From contig NZ_FPBO01000007.1 in the NCBI RefSeq assembly GCF_900116645.1, positions 1 through 64,000 on the forward strand: DNA of 64,000 bases, given 5' to 3'. A model generated the notes under the pieces. That model did not search any database. It was not told the origin of the DNA and saw only the letters and a program-made list of their open reading frames with translations. Numbering within the stretch: position 1 is the stretch's first letter; each line of letters opens with the position of its first letter. The position numbers and the translations under genes are program-made. Source of the stretch: Pseudoduganella namucuonensis (GTDB lineage Bacteria > Pseudomonadota > Gammaproteobacteria > Burkholderiales > Burkholderiaceae_D). Below are positions 41,565 through 51,546 of this stretch, piece by piece.

Positions 41565-43340
41565 CTAGTCGCCGAGCACGGCGCCCTCGCGGCGCGGATC
41601 GGCGCCGCCGAACCACAGTTCGCGCCCGCCGCGGCGCAGGCGCTGGATGCCCTGCAGGCCGGAGTTCTGCTCGTACTGGCGGATGTCGTGGCCGCGCGCC
41701 TTGAGCGCCTCCAGCACCTCCGGCGCGACGCGGTTGGCCTCCAGCTCCGTGGGGCCGTTGCGGCTGCCGAAGTTGGGCAGGCTGATGGCTTGCTGCACGT
41801 CCAGCCCCCAGTCCAGCGTCCCCACCAGCACCTTGGCCACGTAGTTGATGATGGCCGAGCCGCCCGGCGAGCCGGTGGCCAGCACCAGTTTTTTTGTCGC
41901 CTTGTCGAACACCAGCGTGGGCGACATCGCGCTGCGCGGGCGCTTGCCCGGCTGGACGCGGTTGGCGATCGGGCCGTTCTCGTCGGCCGCGTCGAAGGAA
42001 AAGTCGGTCAGCTGGTTGTTGAGCAGGAAGCCGTCCACCATCTGGCGCGCGCCGAAGGCGTCCTCCACCGAGGTGGTCATCGACAGGCCGGCGCCATGGC
42101 CGTCCACCGCCACCAGGTGCGAGGTCGAAGGCCGCTCGGGCGCCGTGTCCGCGCCCCAGGCGACGGCCACGTCCTCGGGCACGCCGGCGGGCGCGCGGCC
42201 CATCGAGCGCTCGGTGATCAGCGCCGCGCGCCGCGCCAGGTAGCGCTTGTCCAGCAGCGAGGCCACGCCGCGGCCGGGCAGCGGCACGAAGTCGGTGTCG
42301 GCCAGGTAGCGGTTGCGGTCCGCGTAGGCCAGCCGGCCCGCCTCGGTGAACAGGTGGATGGCCTCGGCGCCCACCTTGCCGTCCACCGGCGCGAGTTTCT
42401 CCATACCCTTCCCCTCCAGCACGCCCAGCATCTGCGCGATGGCGACGCCGCCGGACGAGGGCGGCGGCATGCCGCACACGGTCCAGGCCTTGTAGTCGGC
42501 GCACACCGGGTCGCGCTCCTTCGGCTGGTAGCCGGCGAGGTCGGCGGCCGTCAGCAGGCCGGGGTTGACCGGGTGCGCGGCCACCTTGGCGGCGATGTCG
42601 CGCGCGATGCGGCCGGTGTGGAAGGCGTCCGCGCCGCCCTTGGCGATCTCGCGCAGGGTGCGCGCCAGTTCCGGGTTTTTCAGCACGTGGCCGACCGGCC
42701 AGGGCTTGCCGTCCTGGTAGAAATAGGCGGCGGCGACGGGATCGCGCCGCAGGTAGCGGTCGTGGGCCAGCAGCGCGTTCAGGCGCGGGCTGACCGCGAA
42801 GCCGTTTTCGGCCAGCTTGATGGCGGGCGCGAACAGCGCCGCCCACGGCAGCTTGCCATGCTCGCGGTGCGCCAGTTCCAGCATGCGCAGTACGCCGGGC
42901 GCGCCCACCGAGCGGCCGCCGACCACGCCGGTCTCGCGCGACACCGGTTTGCCGTCCGCGTCCTGGAACAGGCGCTCGGTGGCGGCCGAGGGCGCGGTCT
43001 CGCGGCCGTCGTAGGCCTGCACGCGCTTGCCGTCGAAGTGCATCAGGAAGGCGCCGCCGCCGATGCCGGACGACTGCGGCTCCACCAGCGTCAACACCAG
43101 TTGGGTGGCGATGGCCGCGTCGATCGCGGCGCCGCCCCGCCTGAGCATCTGGTAGCCGGCCTCGGTGGCGTGCGGATTGGCCGCCGCCACCATGTATTTG
43201 GCGGCCGGCTTGCCGGCCTTCTCGGCGTAGCCGGTGGCGATTTCGGGCGCCGCGTCCTGGGCGCCGGCATGGGGGCTGGCCAGCGCGGCCAGCAAGGCCG
43301 CGAGCGACGCGGCCGCGGCCAGCTTGTGCAACTCGATCAT
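41565..43340 (-). CDS. ggt: Gamma-glutamyltransferase
   Basis: A 591-residue periplasmic Ntn-hydrolase precursor that cleaves the gamma-glutamyl bond of glutathione. The signal peptide (MIELHKLAAAASLAALLAALASPHAGA) is followed by MVAAANPHATEAGYQMLRRGGAAIDAA, typical of GGT. The precursor should cut itself before Thr406 (STSHLVAVDGHG), creating the small subunit with the N-terminal Thr nucleophile. GSPGGSAIINYV near the end is the family's glycine-rich loop. It stands alone on the minus strand. Length and motifs are normal. Confidence 0.95.
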   Translation of the reverse strand: MIELHKLAAAASLAALLAALASPHAGAQDAAPEIATGYAEKAGKPAAKYMVAAANPHATEAGYQMLRRGGAAIDAAIATQLVLTLVEPQSSGIGGGAFLMHFDGKRVQAYDGRETAPSAATERLFQDADGKPVSRETGVVGGRSVGAPGVLRMLELAHREHGKLPWAALFAPAIKLAENGFAVSPRLNALLAHDRYLRRDPVAAAYFYQDGKPWPVGHVLKNPELARTLREIAKGGADAFHTGRIARDIAAKVAAHPVNPGLLTAADLAGYQPKERDPVCADYKAWTVCGMPPPSSGGVAIAQMLGVLEGKGMEKLAPVDGKVGAEAIHLFTEAGRLAYADRNRYLADTDFVPLPGRGVASLLDKRYLARRAALITERSMGRAPAGVPEDVAVAWGADTAPERPSTSHLVAVDGHGAGLSMTTSVEDAFGARQMVDGFLLNNQLTDFSFDAADENGPIANRVQPGKRPRSAMSPTLVFDKATKKLVLATGSPGGSAIINYVAKVLVGTLDWGLDVQQAISLPNFGSRNGPTELEANRVAPEVLEALKARGHDIRQYEQNSGLQGIQRLRRGGRELWFGGADPRREGAVLGD

Positions 43341-43425
43341 GTGGGCTCCAAATGGAAACGGGCGCGCAGCCAGCCGACCGCGCGCCCGAACCCAGGCATC
43401 CTACAGGATTCCCACTACGTATGCA

Positions 43426-44184
43426 TCACTTCGGTTGCATGCGGATGGCGCCGTCCAGGCGGATGGTCTCGCCGTTCAGCATGACGTTTTCGATGATGCT
43501 CTTGGCCAGCTGCGCGTACTCGGCGGGCTTGCCCAGGCGCTGCGGGAACGGCACCATCTTGCCCAGCGCGTCCTGCACCTCCTCCGGCATGCCCAGCAGC
43601 ATCGGCGTCTCGAAGATGCCCGGCGCGATGGTCATCACGCGGATGCCGTTGCGCGACAGGTCGCGCGCCATCGGCAGGGTCAGGCCGGCGACGGCGGCCT
43701 TGGACGCGCCGTAGGCGGCCTGGCCCATCTGGCCGTCGAAGGCGGCCACCGAGGCGGTGTTGATCAGCACGCCGCGCTCGCCGTGCTCGAGCGGCTCGGT
43801 CTTGCTCATGGCCTCGGCGGCCAGGCGGCAGATGTTGAAGGTGCCGATCAGGTTGATGTTGACCACGCGCTGGAACACCTCCAGCGGATGGGCGCCCTCC
43901 TTGCCCAGGGTCTTCACGGCCGGCGCCACGCCGGCGCAATTGACCACGCCGCGCAGCGTGCCCAGCGCGGCCGCCGCCTCGACGACGGCCTTGCCGTCCG
44001 CCTCGGACGTGACGTCGCACTTGACGAACACGCCATTGAGTTCCTTGGCCAGGGCCTGGCCGGCCTCGGCCTGCACGTCGGCCAACACCACCTTGCCGCC
44101 GGCGTCCACGATCATGCGCGCGCTCGCCGCGCCCAGGCCCGAGGCGCCGCCGGTGACGATGAATACGTTGTCCTTGATTTGCAT
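43426..44184 (-). CDS. 3-Hydroxyacyl-CoA dehydrogenase, HSD17B10-like SDR
   Basis: A 252-residue classical [11 protein letters not shown] (residues 11-18), [11 protein letters not shown], catalytic Ser in [12 protein letters not shown] and YGASK. The insertion [24 protein letters not shown] and the C-terminal [25 protein letters not shown] are typical of type II 3-hydroxyacyl-CoA / 2-methyl-3-hydroxybutyryl-CoA dehydrogenases (fatty acid and isoleucine breakdown). ATG 44184 follows an AAGGGGA Shine-Dalgarno. A LiuR-like inverted repeat 43 nt upstream supports branched-chain amino-acid or fatty-acid control. It is transcribed divergently from the PEP-CTERM gene. Confidence 0.92.
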   Translation of the reverse strand: MQIKDNVFIVTGGASGLGAASARMIVDAGGKVVLADVQAEAGQALAKELNGVFVKCDVTSEADGKAVVEAAAALGTLRGVVNCAGVAPAVKTLGKEGAHPLEVFQRVVNINLIGTFNICRLAAEAMSKTEPLEHGERGVLINTASVAAFDGQMGQAAYGASKAAVAGLTLPMARDLSRNGIRVMTIAPGIFETPMLLGMPEEVQDALGKMVPFPQRLGKPAEYAQLAKSIIENVMLNGETIRLDGAIRMQPK

Positions 44185-44226
44185 GTCTTCCCCTTCTCGC
44201 GAGTTAAATTCCGTCAAGGGTATCGT

Positions 44227-44240
44227 TTACGTAAACGTAA
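44227..44240. promoter_or_regulatory. LiuR-like inverted repeat upstream of the 3-hydroxyacyl-CoA dehydrogenase
   Basis: TTACGTAAACGTAA has perfect TTACGT/ACGTAA arms with a 2-nt spacer. This resembles published LiuR (MerR family) sites that control leucine/isoleucine and fatty-acid breakdown genes in proteobacteria. On the minus strand it lies between a possible -35 TTGCCT and -10 TACCCT (17-nt spacing). The regulator is not encoded in the window. Confidence 0.5.
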
Positions 44241-44351
44241 GGCAACGCCTTTGTCGCATTCGCCACCCAAGTGTCGAAAAATTTTACACTCGGCCCCACG
44301 TGCCGACCCTATCAAAACGCAAGTGATTGATTCGGCAGGGAATTTCCTATA

Positions 44352-44368
44352 TGGAATGGTAATTGCTT
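44352..44368 (+). promoter_or_regulatory. Candidate sigma-54 promoter for the second PEP-CTERM gene
   Basis: TGGAATGGTAATTGCTT has GG (44353-44354) and GC (44365-44366) exactly ten bases apart, and matches the TGG...N4-TTGCT core. It lies 36 nt ahead of the start codon, leaving room for a normal leader and Shine-Dalgarno. It supports RpoN control, as known for other PEP-CTERM genes. Confidence 0.6.
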
Positions 44369-44403
44369 TAAAACATCTATAATTACTTTTGAGGAAAATT
44401 CCC

Positions 44404-45123
44404 ATGTCGATCAAGCACATCGTTGCCGTCCTGGCCATCTGCGCGTCCATCGCTCCCGCCGCGCAAGCGACCGTGGTCAGCCTGAAAGCAAGCGGCACCA
44501 TCTCATACGGCTATGATTACGCGGGGATTTTTGGCGCGGCCAACGCCGACCTGACGGGCAAGGCGTTCTCGCAAACCCTCAGCATCGACATGGATGCCAA
44601 CTATCGCTACACCCGCACCGATATGGATAACGTTTCTGGCAATTTCATCGAACTGAGCACCACGGTCGATGGCAACACCTACACGGCGGACCTCAGCAAT
44701 TGGGGAGAGGTGGGCGTCTACAAGACCCTGTCCACTTACGGCAACAGCTACTGGTACTCGTATAGCGACCAGTTCTACGCCAACGGCGGCGGCTACGTCA
44801 ATGGCGGCGCGCAGTATATCAGCGCGTACCAGAACATCTATTCCTATGACAACGCGTTCGCGGGCGGTACCGCCGTGACGGACACCGTCAGCCGCGCCGT
44901 GCAGTCGAACGACTTTGGCTACGCTTCCTTCGAGCTGTACGACACCGCGTATAATTGGAGCACCCAGACTTACTTCGACGCCAACAGCGGCCTGGTCTTC
45001 GAATTGAACGCCGCCGAGCAACTGGCGGCCAAGTCGGCGGACGTGCCGGAACCGGCCAGCCTGGCATTGTTCGCGATCGGCCTGGTGGGCGCGGCAGCGG
45101 CCCGCCGCCGCAAGCGCGCCTAA
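44404..45123 (+). CDS. PEP-CTERM sorting-domain protein, Tyr/Gly-rich
   Basis: A 239-residue exported protein with signal peptide MSIKHIVAVLAICASIAPAAQA. The middle (30-205) is rich in Tyr, Ser, Asn and Gly (for example SYWYSYSDQFYANGGGYVNGG) and matches no domain I recognise. The C-terminus is a standard PEP-CTERM tail: VPEPASLALFAIGLVGAAAA followed by RRRKRA. Base composition is lower in GC than the neighbours. ATG 44404 follows a GAGGAA Shine-Dalgarno. It converges with a small secreted-protein gene, their stops overlapping by 4 bp. A biofilm or surface role is the usual inference for such proteins. Confidence 0.85.
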   Translation: MSIKHIVAVLAICASIAPAAQATVVSLKASGTISYGYDYAGIFGAANADLTGKAFSQTLSIDMDANYRYTRTDMDNVSGNFIELSTTVDGNTYTADLSNWGEVGVYKTLSTYGNSYWYSYSDQFYANGGGYVNGGAQYISAYQNIYSYDNAFAGGTAVTDTVSRAVQSNDFGYASFELYDTAYNWSTQTYFDANSGLVFELNAAEQLAAKSADVPEPASLALFAIGLVGAAAARRRKRA

Positions 45124-45536
45124 CACTGCACCCAGGCGCCCTGGCGGCTGCACATGCGGCCGGAGGGATCGAGCACGATATTGCCGGCGCCGCTGCGGTA
45201 TGGCGTGCCGCCGGCGTCGCGGCAGCCCAGCATGTCGCAGTTATTCAGGGGCTGGACGCCGGGCGGCGGGATCCACGGGGCCGGAGCGGGACTCACGGCC
45301 GGGCCGGGCGCGGGCCTGGCCAACGGCGCCACCACGACGGGCGGGCTGGGAACGGCGCGGCGCTGGGCCGGGCTCTTCGTCGGCGGACGGCGGCACGGTT
45401 CGACCAGCAGCCGCTTGCCGTCCGGCGCCAGCGCGCAGACCGGCAGGCGCCGGTAGGCCTCGAGCGCGGCCCCATCCTCCGCAGCGGTGCCCGCGGCCAG
45501 CAAGCCCAGCAGAGTCGTCAACAACAGCGTCCTCAT
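45120..45536 (-). CDS. Small secreted Pro/Cys-containing protein, function unknown
   Basis: A 138-residue protein I do not recognise. Residues 1-18 (MRTLLLTTLLGLLAAGTA) form a signal peptide. A central Pro/Ala-rich stretch (about 50-95) is followed by a Cys-bearing C-terminus (NNCDMLGCRDAGG...GRMCSRQGAWVQC) with Cys spacing that could give two disulfides, and a GTPYRSGAGN piece. It may bind the cell envelope. It overlaps the PEP-CTERM stop by 4 bp on the other strand. The signal peptide and the ordered Cys pattern argue for a real gene rather than a shadow. Confidence 0.65.
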   Translation of the reverse strand: MRTLLLTTLLGLLAAGTAAEDGAALEAYRRLPVCALAPDGKRLLVEPCRRPPTKSPAQRRAVPSPPVVVAPLARPAPGPAVSPAPAPWIPPPGVQPLNNCDMLGCRDAGGTPYRSGAGNIVLDPSGRMCSRQGAWVQC

Positions 45537-45610
45537 GGCGTCCTCCCATCCGGCGGTGACGCCCTCATCGTACCCCTCCCCGCCGCTCCCCGTTATTCAT
45601 TATCAAAGAG

Positions 45611-45691
45611 ACATCGGTGTCAGGCGCGACATTCGGACACTTTGTACGCTATGCGCACGGAATGTCCGAATGTCGCGCCTGACACCGATGT
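45611..45691. repeat. 29-bp perfect inverted repeat between two genes
   Basis: Arms 45611-45639 and 45663-45691 are exact complements, with a 23-nt loop that can itself pair partly (GTACGC/GCGCAC). It lies between the start of the small secreted-protein gene and the stop of hppA. No T-run follows in either direction. The size and GC-rich core suggest a REP-like or miniature mobile repeat; other copies would be expected elsewhere. Confidence 0.75.
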
Positions 45692-45744
45692 AGTTGGGGA
45701 AAGTTCCGGGGCCTGGCCGCGCGGGGGCGGCCGGGTGGCGGGAT

Positions 45745-47910
45745 TTATTTGGCGGGCGCCGCTTGCACGGGCTCGGCGGGGGCCATCAGGGGCGGCGGTG
45801 GCGGCGCGTGCGCGGGCGCGGGCGCGGCGGCGTGGACCGGCGCGTGCGTGGTGACGGCCAGCCAGCCGGTCGCCGGCAGCAGCGGCACCAGCAGCAGCGC
45901 GACGATGTTGATGATCTTGATCAAGGGATTGACCGCCGGTCCGGCCGTGTCCTTGTACGGGTCGCCCACGGTGTCGCCGGTGACGGCGGCCTTGTGCGCG
46001 TCCGATCCCTTGCCGCCGAAGTTGCCGTCCTCGATGTATTTCTTGGCGTTGTCCCAGGCGCCGCCGCCGGTGGTCATCGAGATCGCCACGAACAGGCCGG
46101 TGATGATGGTCCCCATCAGCAAGCCGCCCAGCGCGGCCGGTCCCAGCAGCATGCCGACCAGGATCGGCACCAGCACCGGCAGCAGCGAGGGGATGATCAT
46201 TTCCTTGATGGCCGACGCGGTCAGCATGTCGACCGCCTTGTCGTATTCCGGCTTGGCCGTGCCTTCCATGATGCCCTTGATGTCGCGGAACTGGCGCCGC
46301 ACCTCGACCACCACCGCGCCGGCCGCGCGCCCCACCGCCTCCATCGCCATGGCGCCGAACAGGTAGGGGATCAGGCCGCCGATGATGAGGCCGACGATCA
46401 CCATCGGGTTCGACAAATCAAAGGTGATGCTGCGCCCCACCGATTCCAGCGCGTGCGTGTAGTCGGCGAACAGCACCAGCGCGGCCAGGCCGGCCGAACC
46501 GATCGCGTAGCCCTTGGTGACGGCCTTGGTGGTGTTGCCCACCGCGTCCAGCGGGTCGGTGATGGCGCGCACCGAGTCGGGCATGCCGGACATCTCGGCG
46601 ATGCCGCCGGCGTTGTCGGTGATCGGGCCGTAGGCGTCCAGCGCGACGATGATGCCGGCCATCGACAGCATGGCGGTGGCGGCGATGGCGATGCCGTACA
46701 GCCCGGCCAGCTGGTAGGACACCAGGATGGCGGCGCACACCGCCAGCACCGGCCACGCGGTCGATTTCATCGACACGCCCAGGCCGGCGATGATGTTGGT
46801 GCCGTGCCCCGTGGTGGACGCCTCGGCGATGTGGCGCACCGGGTGGAAGTCGGTGCCGGTGTAGTACTCGGTGATGTAGACCATCAGCCCGGTCAGCACG
46901 ATGCCGACCACGGTGGCGCCCAGCATGCTGTAGCGCATGGCGTCGTCGGTCCACACCTGCCAGGTGACGACCGCGAAGCCGATCAGCGACAGGCCGGCCG
47001 CCCACCACAGCCCGGTGTACAGCGCCGACATGATCTTCTTGCCCGGCTTGGCCTTGACCATGGAGCAGCCGATGATGGACGCCAGGATGGACACCGCGCC
47101 CAGCAGCAGCGGATAGACGATGGCCTGGGTCGGCGCGTTGGTGATCATCAGCGCGCCCAGCAGCATGGTGGCGATCAGCGTCACCACATAGGTCTCGAAC
47201 AGGTCGGCCGCCATGCCGGCGCAGTCGCCGACGTTGTCGCCCACGTTGTCGGCGATCACGGCCGGGTTGCGCGGATCGTCCTCGGGGATGCCGGCTTCGA
47301 CCTTGCCGACCAGATCGGCGCCCACGTCCGCGCCCTTGGTGAAGATGCCGCCGCCCAGGCGGGCGAAGATGGAGATCAGCGAGGCGCCGAAGGCCAGGCC
47401 GATCAGCGGCTTGATGACGTCGTGCGCGCTCTGCGCGGGATTGGGGTAGCCCTTGGAGGCGAGCGAGGTCAGCACCATGTAGAACAGCACCACGCCCAGC
47501 AGGCCCAGGCCCACCACCAGCATGCCGGTGATGGCGCCGCCCTTGAAGGCGACGTCGAGCGCCTCGTTCATGCCCTTGGAGGCCGCCTGCGCGGTGCGCA
47601 CGTTGGCGCGCACCGAGACGTTCATGCCGATGAAGCCGCAGGCGCCGGACAGCACCGCGCCGATCAGGAAGCCGATCGCCGTTTGCGCGTCGAGCAGGAA
47701 GAAGATGGCGACCAGCAGCACCGCGCCCACCATCGAGATTGTCTTGTATTGCCGTCCGAGGTAGGCGGCCGCCCCCTGTTGGATCGCCAGTGCGATTTCC
47801 TGCATGCGCGGATTGCCGGGGTCCTGCTTCAAGATCCAGCTTCGCGCCCATAAGCCATAAACCACGGCGATCACGCCGCACGCCACTGCGAACCAAAGGC
47901 TTGCCGTCAT
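45745..47910 (-). CDS. hppA: Membrane-bound proton-translocating pyrophosphatase
   Basis: The 721-residue integral membrane pump hydrolyses PPi in the cytoplasm and moves protons outward. About 16 helices are present, with the PPi-binding motifs [45 protein letters not shown] split over helices 5-6, and the C-terminal [13 protein letters not shown] and [22 protein letters not shown]. The [10 protein letters not shown] segment carries the Lys of the K+-independent class. A Pro/Ala tail of about 35 residues ([19 protein letters not shown]) is unusual for the family. ATG 47910 is chosen over an upstream in-frame start. It is a single gene. Confidence 0.95.
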   Translation of the reverse strand: MTASLWFAVACGVIAVVYGLWARSWILKQDPGNPRMQEIALAIQQGAAAYLGRQYKTISMVGAVLLVAIFFLLDAQTAIGFLIGAVLSGACGFIGMNVSVRANVRTAQAASKGMNEALDVAFKGGAITGMLVVGLGLLGVVLFYMVLTSLASKGYPNPAQSAHDVIKPLIGLAFGASLISIFARLGGGIFTKGADVGADLVGKVEAGIPEDDPRNPAVIADNVGDNVGDCAGMAADLFETYVVTLIATMLLGALMITNAPTQAIVYPLLLGAVSILASIIGCSMVKAKPGKKIMSALYTGLWWAAGLSLIGFAVVTWQVWTDDAMRYSMLGATVVGIVLTGLMVYITEYYTGTDFHPVRHIAEASTTGHGTNIIAGLGVSMKSTAWPVLAVCAAILVSYQLAGLYGIAIAATAMLSMAGIIVALDAYGPITDNAGGIAEMSGMPDSVRAITDPLDAVGNTTKAVTKGYAIGSAGLAALVLFADYTHALESVGRSITFDLSNPMVIVGLIIGGLIPYLFGAMAMEAVGRAAGAVVVEVRRQFRDIKGIMEGTAKPEYDKAVDMLTASAIKEMIIPSLLPVLVPILVGMLLGPAALGGLLMGTIITGLFVAISMTTGGGAWDNAKKYIEDGNFGGKGSDAHKAAVTGDTVGDPYKDTAGPAVNPLIKIINIVALLLVPLLPATGWLAVTTHAPVHAAAPAPAHAPPPPPLMAPAEPVQAAPAK

Positions 47911-48101
47911 GTTGTCCCCTTCGTTGTTATCAAGCTCGACCACTACGACTCTCGAAAGGCACCCTCTTGGAGCGCCCGCCAGACTGCGTACTGCACAATG
48001 CCGATGAAACAGAAGTTGAAGAAGAGTCTACAGCAAAGGTGGAAATTTAAGCAATTTCCGTTTCGTTTTAGGCAAATGTGGCGCAAACACAGCACACGAA
48101 A

Positions 48102-48129
48102 AAAAAGCGGACCGTGCGGTCCGCTTTTT
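48102..48129 (-). terminator. Intrinsic terminator of adk
   Basis: A 12-bp stem (AAAAAGCGGACC / GGTCCGCTTTTT) with a 4-nt GTGC loop and a flanking T/A run lies 31 nt after the adk stop. The structure can work in both directions but no plus-strand gene needs it. Confidence 0.85.
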
Positions 48130-48159
48130 CTGATAAACGATATGGCTGGTTTCGAAGGC

Positions 48160-48879
<720 letters not shown>

Positions 48880-49059
48880 CTACCTTCTCTACGAAACTTA
48901 CCACAAAAGGCCTCATTGACGCCAGTTTGTGAGCGATTTGGCATGTGGGCGTGAGCGGAAGGCGCCGGCGGGCGGAAGGGGCCGAGGTAGCGCTCTCAAG
49001 AGTGCCACCCGGCGCGAAGGCGCCGGATGGGCGAACGTACCGCGCGTGTTGCGGGAAGA

Positions 49060-49812
49060 TCAGCTCGGATAGTGGCGGCGGACGCGCTCCAGGTCCTCGG
49101 GCGTGTCGACGCCCGCGGCGGGAGCGGTATCGGTGACGTGGACGGCGATCGGGTAGCCGTGCCACAACACGCGCAGTTGCTCCAGGGCCTCGATCGATTC
49201 CAGCGGGGACGCTTCCAGTTCCGGGTAGGCCTGCAGGAAATCGTTGCGGTAGGCGTACAGGCCGATGTGGCGCAGCGGCGCGTAGCCGGCCGGCAGCGCG
49301 TCCCTGGACTGGGCGAACGCGTCGCGGTGCCATGGAATGGTGGCGCGCGAGAAATACAGCGCGCGTCCGGCCTTGTCCAGCACCACCTTCACGACATTCG
49401 GGTTGAAGACGTCGGCCACGTCGTGCAGCGGATGGGCGCAGGTCGACATCGGCACGTCGGCGCCGATGCGGGCGGCGGCGGCGGCCAGCAGCGCGGGATC
49501 GATCAGCGGCTCGTCGCCCTGCAGGTTCACCACCACGGCGTCCGGCGCCAGGTTCAGCGCGCGCGCCACCTCGGCGATGCGGTCGGTGCCGGAGGGATGG
49601 TCGGCGCGCGTCATGCACACTTCCACGCCGTGGGCGGCGCAGGCGGCGCGGATGTCCTCATGGTCGGTGGCGACGATGATGCGCCCGGCCCCGGCCGACG
49701 CGGCGCGTTCGGCCACGCGCACCACCATGGGCTTGCCGCCCAAGTCGGCCAGCGGCTTGTTCGGCAGGCGGGTGGACGCCAGGCGGGCCGGGATAATGAC
49801 GGTAAAAGCCAC
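49060..49812 (-). CDS. kdsB: 3-deoxy-manno-octulosonate cytidylyltransferase
   Basis: Joins CTP and Kdo to CMP-Kdo, needed for lipid A core assembly. The 250-residue protein shows [21 protein letters not shown] (residues 3-23), [27 protein letters not shown] and [11 protein letters not shown], all specific to KdsB. The GTG start at 49812 overlaps the stop of the Trm112-like gene (TAGTG), so the two are translationally coupled. It belongs to the lpxK-Trm112-kdsB run, the usual lipid A/core block of Burkholderiales. Confidence 0.97.
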   Translation of the reverse strand: MAFTVIIPARLASTRLPNKPLADLGGKPMVVRVAERAASAGAGRIIVATDHEDIRAACAAHGVEVCMTRADHPSGTDRIAEVARALNLAPDAVVVNLQGDEPLIDPALLAAAAARIGADVPMSTCAHPLHDVADVFNPNVVKVVLDKAGRALYFSRATIPWHRDAFAQSRDALPAGYAPLRHIGLYAYRNDFLQAYPELEASPLESIEALEQLRVLWHGYPIAVHVTDTAPAAGVDTPEDLERVRRHYPS

Positions 49813-49988
49813 TATTCCACCGCATCCTGCAGCGTGCGGGCCTCATCGGCCCACATGATCGGTATGCCGTCGCGGATCGGATAGGCCAGGCGGTCGCCGC
49901 GGCAGATCATTTCCTGGGCCTTTTTATCGTACTCCAGCGGTCCCTTGCAAACGGGGCAGACCAGGATATCAAGCAGTCGAGCATCCAC
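49812..49988 (-). CDS. Trm112-family small zinc-ribbon-like protein (YcaR)
   Basis: A 58-residue protein read as [18 protein letters not shown] from a GTG start at 49988, with CPVC and a later Cys in [21 protein letters not shown], the Trm112/UPF0434 pattern. The start overlaps the end of lpxK by 20 nt in another frame, and its stop shares a base with kdsB. In eukaryotes Trm112 activates methyltransferases; the bacterial role next to lpxK/kdsB is not established. It is short and GTG-initiated, so it is easily missed. Confidence 0.9.
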   Translation of the reverse strand: MDARLLDILVCPVCKGPLEYDKKAQEMICRGDRLAYPIRDGIPIMWADEARTLQDAVE

Positions 49989-51021
49989 GACATTTCTCCA
50001 CTATGTGTTCGGCCAGCGCGGCATCGATGCGCGCTGAAACCGGAACCACCCACAAGCGCGGGTCGTTCCTCAGTTCTTCAATTTGGGCACATTTTACTGC
50101 ATCCTTCTCCGTCATCAAGATCAGGTCCGCGTCCACGCCGTCGAAGGGGCGGTCCAGGAAATCGTGATGGTCGGGCAAGGGCAGCTCGGTGAAGCGCAGG
50201 CCGGCGCCCTTCAGCATGGCGAAGAAGCGCGCCGGGTTGCCGATGCCGGCGGCGGCCGCCACTTTCAGCTCCCGCCCCGCCAGTTCCGCCAGCGACACGC
50301 GCTCGCCGCGGTCGGTCAGCCGTTCGGCCACGTCGCCGGCCAGGATCATACGCGCCGGTTGGCGTTCCTCGCCTGGCGCGACCGCCGCCGCCAGCTCCTT
50401 CGTCAATTCCGGCGTGTTCACCACCGTGAAATCGCGGCGGCGGGACGGCTTTTCGCGCAGCGGACCGGCCGGCAGCAGCCAGCCATTGCCCACGCCGCGG
50501 CCGTCGAACAGCACGATTTCCACGTCGCGCTGGAGTTTATAGTGCTGCAGGCCGTCGTCCGCGATCAGGATATCCACTTCCGGATGGGCCGCCAGCAGCG
50601 CGTGGCCGGCGGCGGCGCGGTCGCGTCCCACCATCACCGGACAGCCGGCGCGGGCGGCGATCAGCACCGGCTCGTCGCCCACCTGTCGCGGGGTGGACGC
50701 GGCGGTGACGGGACGGGGCGCGCCGTCCTTGCTGCCGAAGCCGCGCGAAATCACGCCCGGGCGGAAGCCCGCCTCCCGCAAAACCTGCACCAGCCAGATC
50801 GTCAGCGGCGTCTTGCCGGTGCCGCCAATAAAGATATTGCCCACCACCACCACCGGCACCGGCAACCTGGTCGACTTCAGCACGCCGGCGCGGAACAGCC
50901 CGGCGCGCAGGCCGGACAAGCCGCCGAACAGCAGCGACACCGGCCACAGCGCGCAGGCCAGCGGCCCGCGCCGCAGCCAGTTGCGGGTCAAGGTGGATTC
51001 AAGCGAGGAGGATGTCGACAT
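49969..51021 (-). CDS. lpxK: Tetraacyldisaccharide 4'-kinase
   Basis: Phosphorylates the 4' position of the lipid A disaccharide at the inner membrane. The 350-residue protein has a membrane-touching N-terminal helix region ([19 protein letters not shown]) and the P-loop-like [17 protein letters not shown] at about residue 60. The catalytic-region [29 protein letters not shown] and the C-terminal PDHHDF follow, all characteristic of LpxK. ATG 51021 is taken rather than a TTG six bases upstream. It follows exbD after 81 nt that contain a 22-bp hairpin. Confidence 0.96.
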   Translation of the reverse strand: MSTSSSLESTLTRNWLRRGPLACALWPVSLLFGGLSGLRAGLFRAGVLKSTRLPVPVVVVGNIFIGGTGKTPLTIWLVQVLREAGFRPGVISRGFGSKDGAPRPVTAASTPRQVGDEPVLIAARAGCPVMVGRDRAAAGHALLAAHPEVDILIADDGLQHYKLQRDVEIVLFDGRGVGNGWLLPAGPLREKPSRRRDFTVVNTPELTKELAAAVAPGEERQPARMILAGDVAERLTDRGERVSLAELAGRELKVAAAAGIGNPARFFAMLKGAGLRFTELPLPDHHDFLDRPFDGVDADLILMTEKDAVKCAQIEELRNDPRLWVVPVSARIDAALAEHIVEKCRGCSTA

Positions 51022-51037
51022 GGGCAACTTGCCGAAG

Positions 51038-51086
51038 GCGAGCTGAGCCCCATTTGGGGCCTGGCCCCAAATGGGGCTCAGCTCGC
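51038..51086. repeat. 22-bp perfect hairpin between exbD and lpxK
   Basis: Arms 51038-51059 and 51065-51086 are exact complements around a 5-nt CCTGG loop. It begins 16 nt after the exbD stop and ends 17 nt ahead of the lpxK ATG on the minus strand. It lacks a T-run, so it may modulate read-through, protect the upstream mRNA or be a REP-like element. Confidence 0.75.
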
Positions 51087-51102
51087 TTCACGGCGGGATA
51101 TT

Positions 51103-51543
51103 TTATTTGGGGGCGCTGGTTTGCGCGGCGAAGGTGAGCTTGTCGTAGCCGGCCAGACGGGACGCTTCCATCACGTTGATCACCATCTGGTGCATCGCGA
51201 ACTGGTCGGCGTTGATGATGATCACCGGCGACTTGCCGTCCTGGCCGTTCTGCCTGGCCGCGTTTTTCAGCGTCTCGGCCAGCCCGGCCACGTTCTGGAA
51301 CGACACCGGCACGTTGTTGACCGTGTAGTTGCCCTTGGCGTCCACCGTCACGTTGATCTCGTTGGGCCGCTCGGGCGCTTTTTCGGCGTCGGCGGTCGGC
51401 AGCGTGATCTGCAGTTCGGTGAACTTGCTGTAGGTGGTGGTCACCATCAGGAAGATCAGGATCACCAGCAACACGTCGATGAAGGGGATCAGGTTGATCT
51501 CCGGGTCTTCGCGGTGCTGGCCGCGGCGGAAATTCATGCCCAT
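51103..51543 (-). CDS. exbD: ExbD/TolR-family biopolymer transport protein
   Basis: A 146-residue inner-membrane protein with one N-terminal helix (INLIPFIDVLLVILIFLMVTTT) holding the essential membrane Asp (IPFIDVLL). The periplasmic domain (about 45-140) follows, with ITLPTADAEKAPERPNEINVTV and PVIIINADQFAMHQMVINVM. With ExbB it converts the proton gradient into work on TonB or a similar partner. The gene is 3 nt after exbB. TolR function is not excluded, but no tol genes are adjacent and the lpxK neighbour is typical of exbBD blocks. Confidence 0.92.
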   Translation of the reverse strand: MGMNFRRGQHREDPEINLIPFIDVLLVILIFLMVTTTYSKFTELQITLPTADAEKAPERPNEINVTVDAKGNYTVNNVPVSFQNVAGLAETLKNAARQNGQDGKSPVIIINADQFAMHQMVINVMEASRLAGYDKLTFAAQTSAPK

Positions 51544-51546
51544 GGC

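Noticed and set aside
45694..47853. 719-residue plus-strand open frame
   Set aside because: Antisense to hppA and rich in His/Gln/Asp; no recognisable domain.
49009..49026. CCGGCGC-GAAG-GCGCCGG hairpin after kdsB
   Set aside because: Stable, but no T-run on either strand; too short to assign a function.
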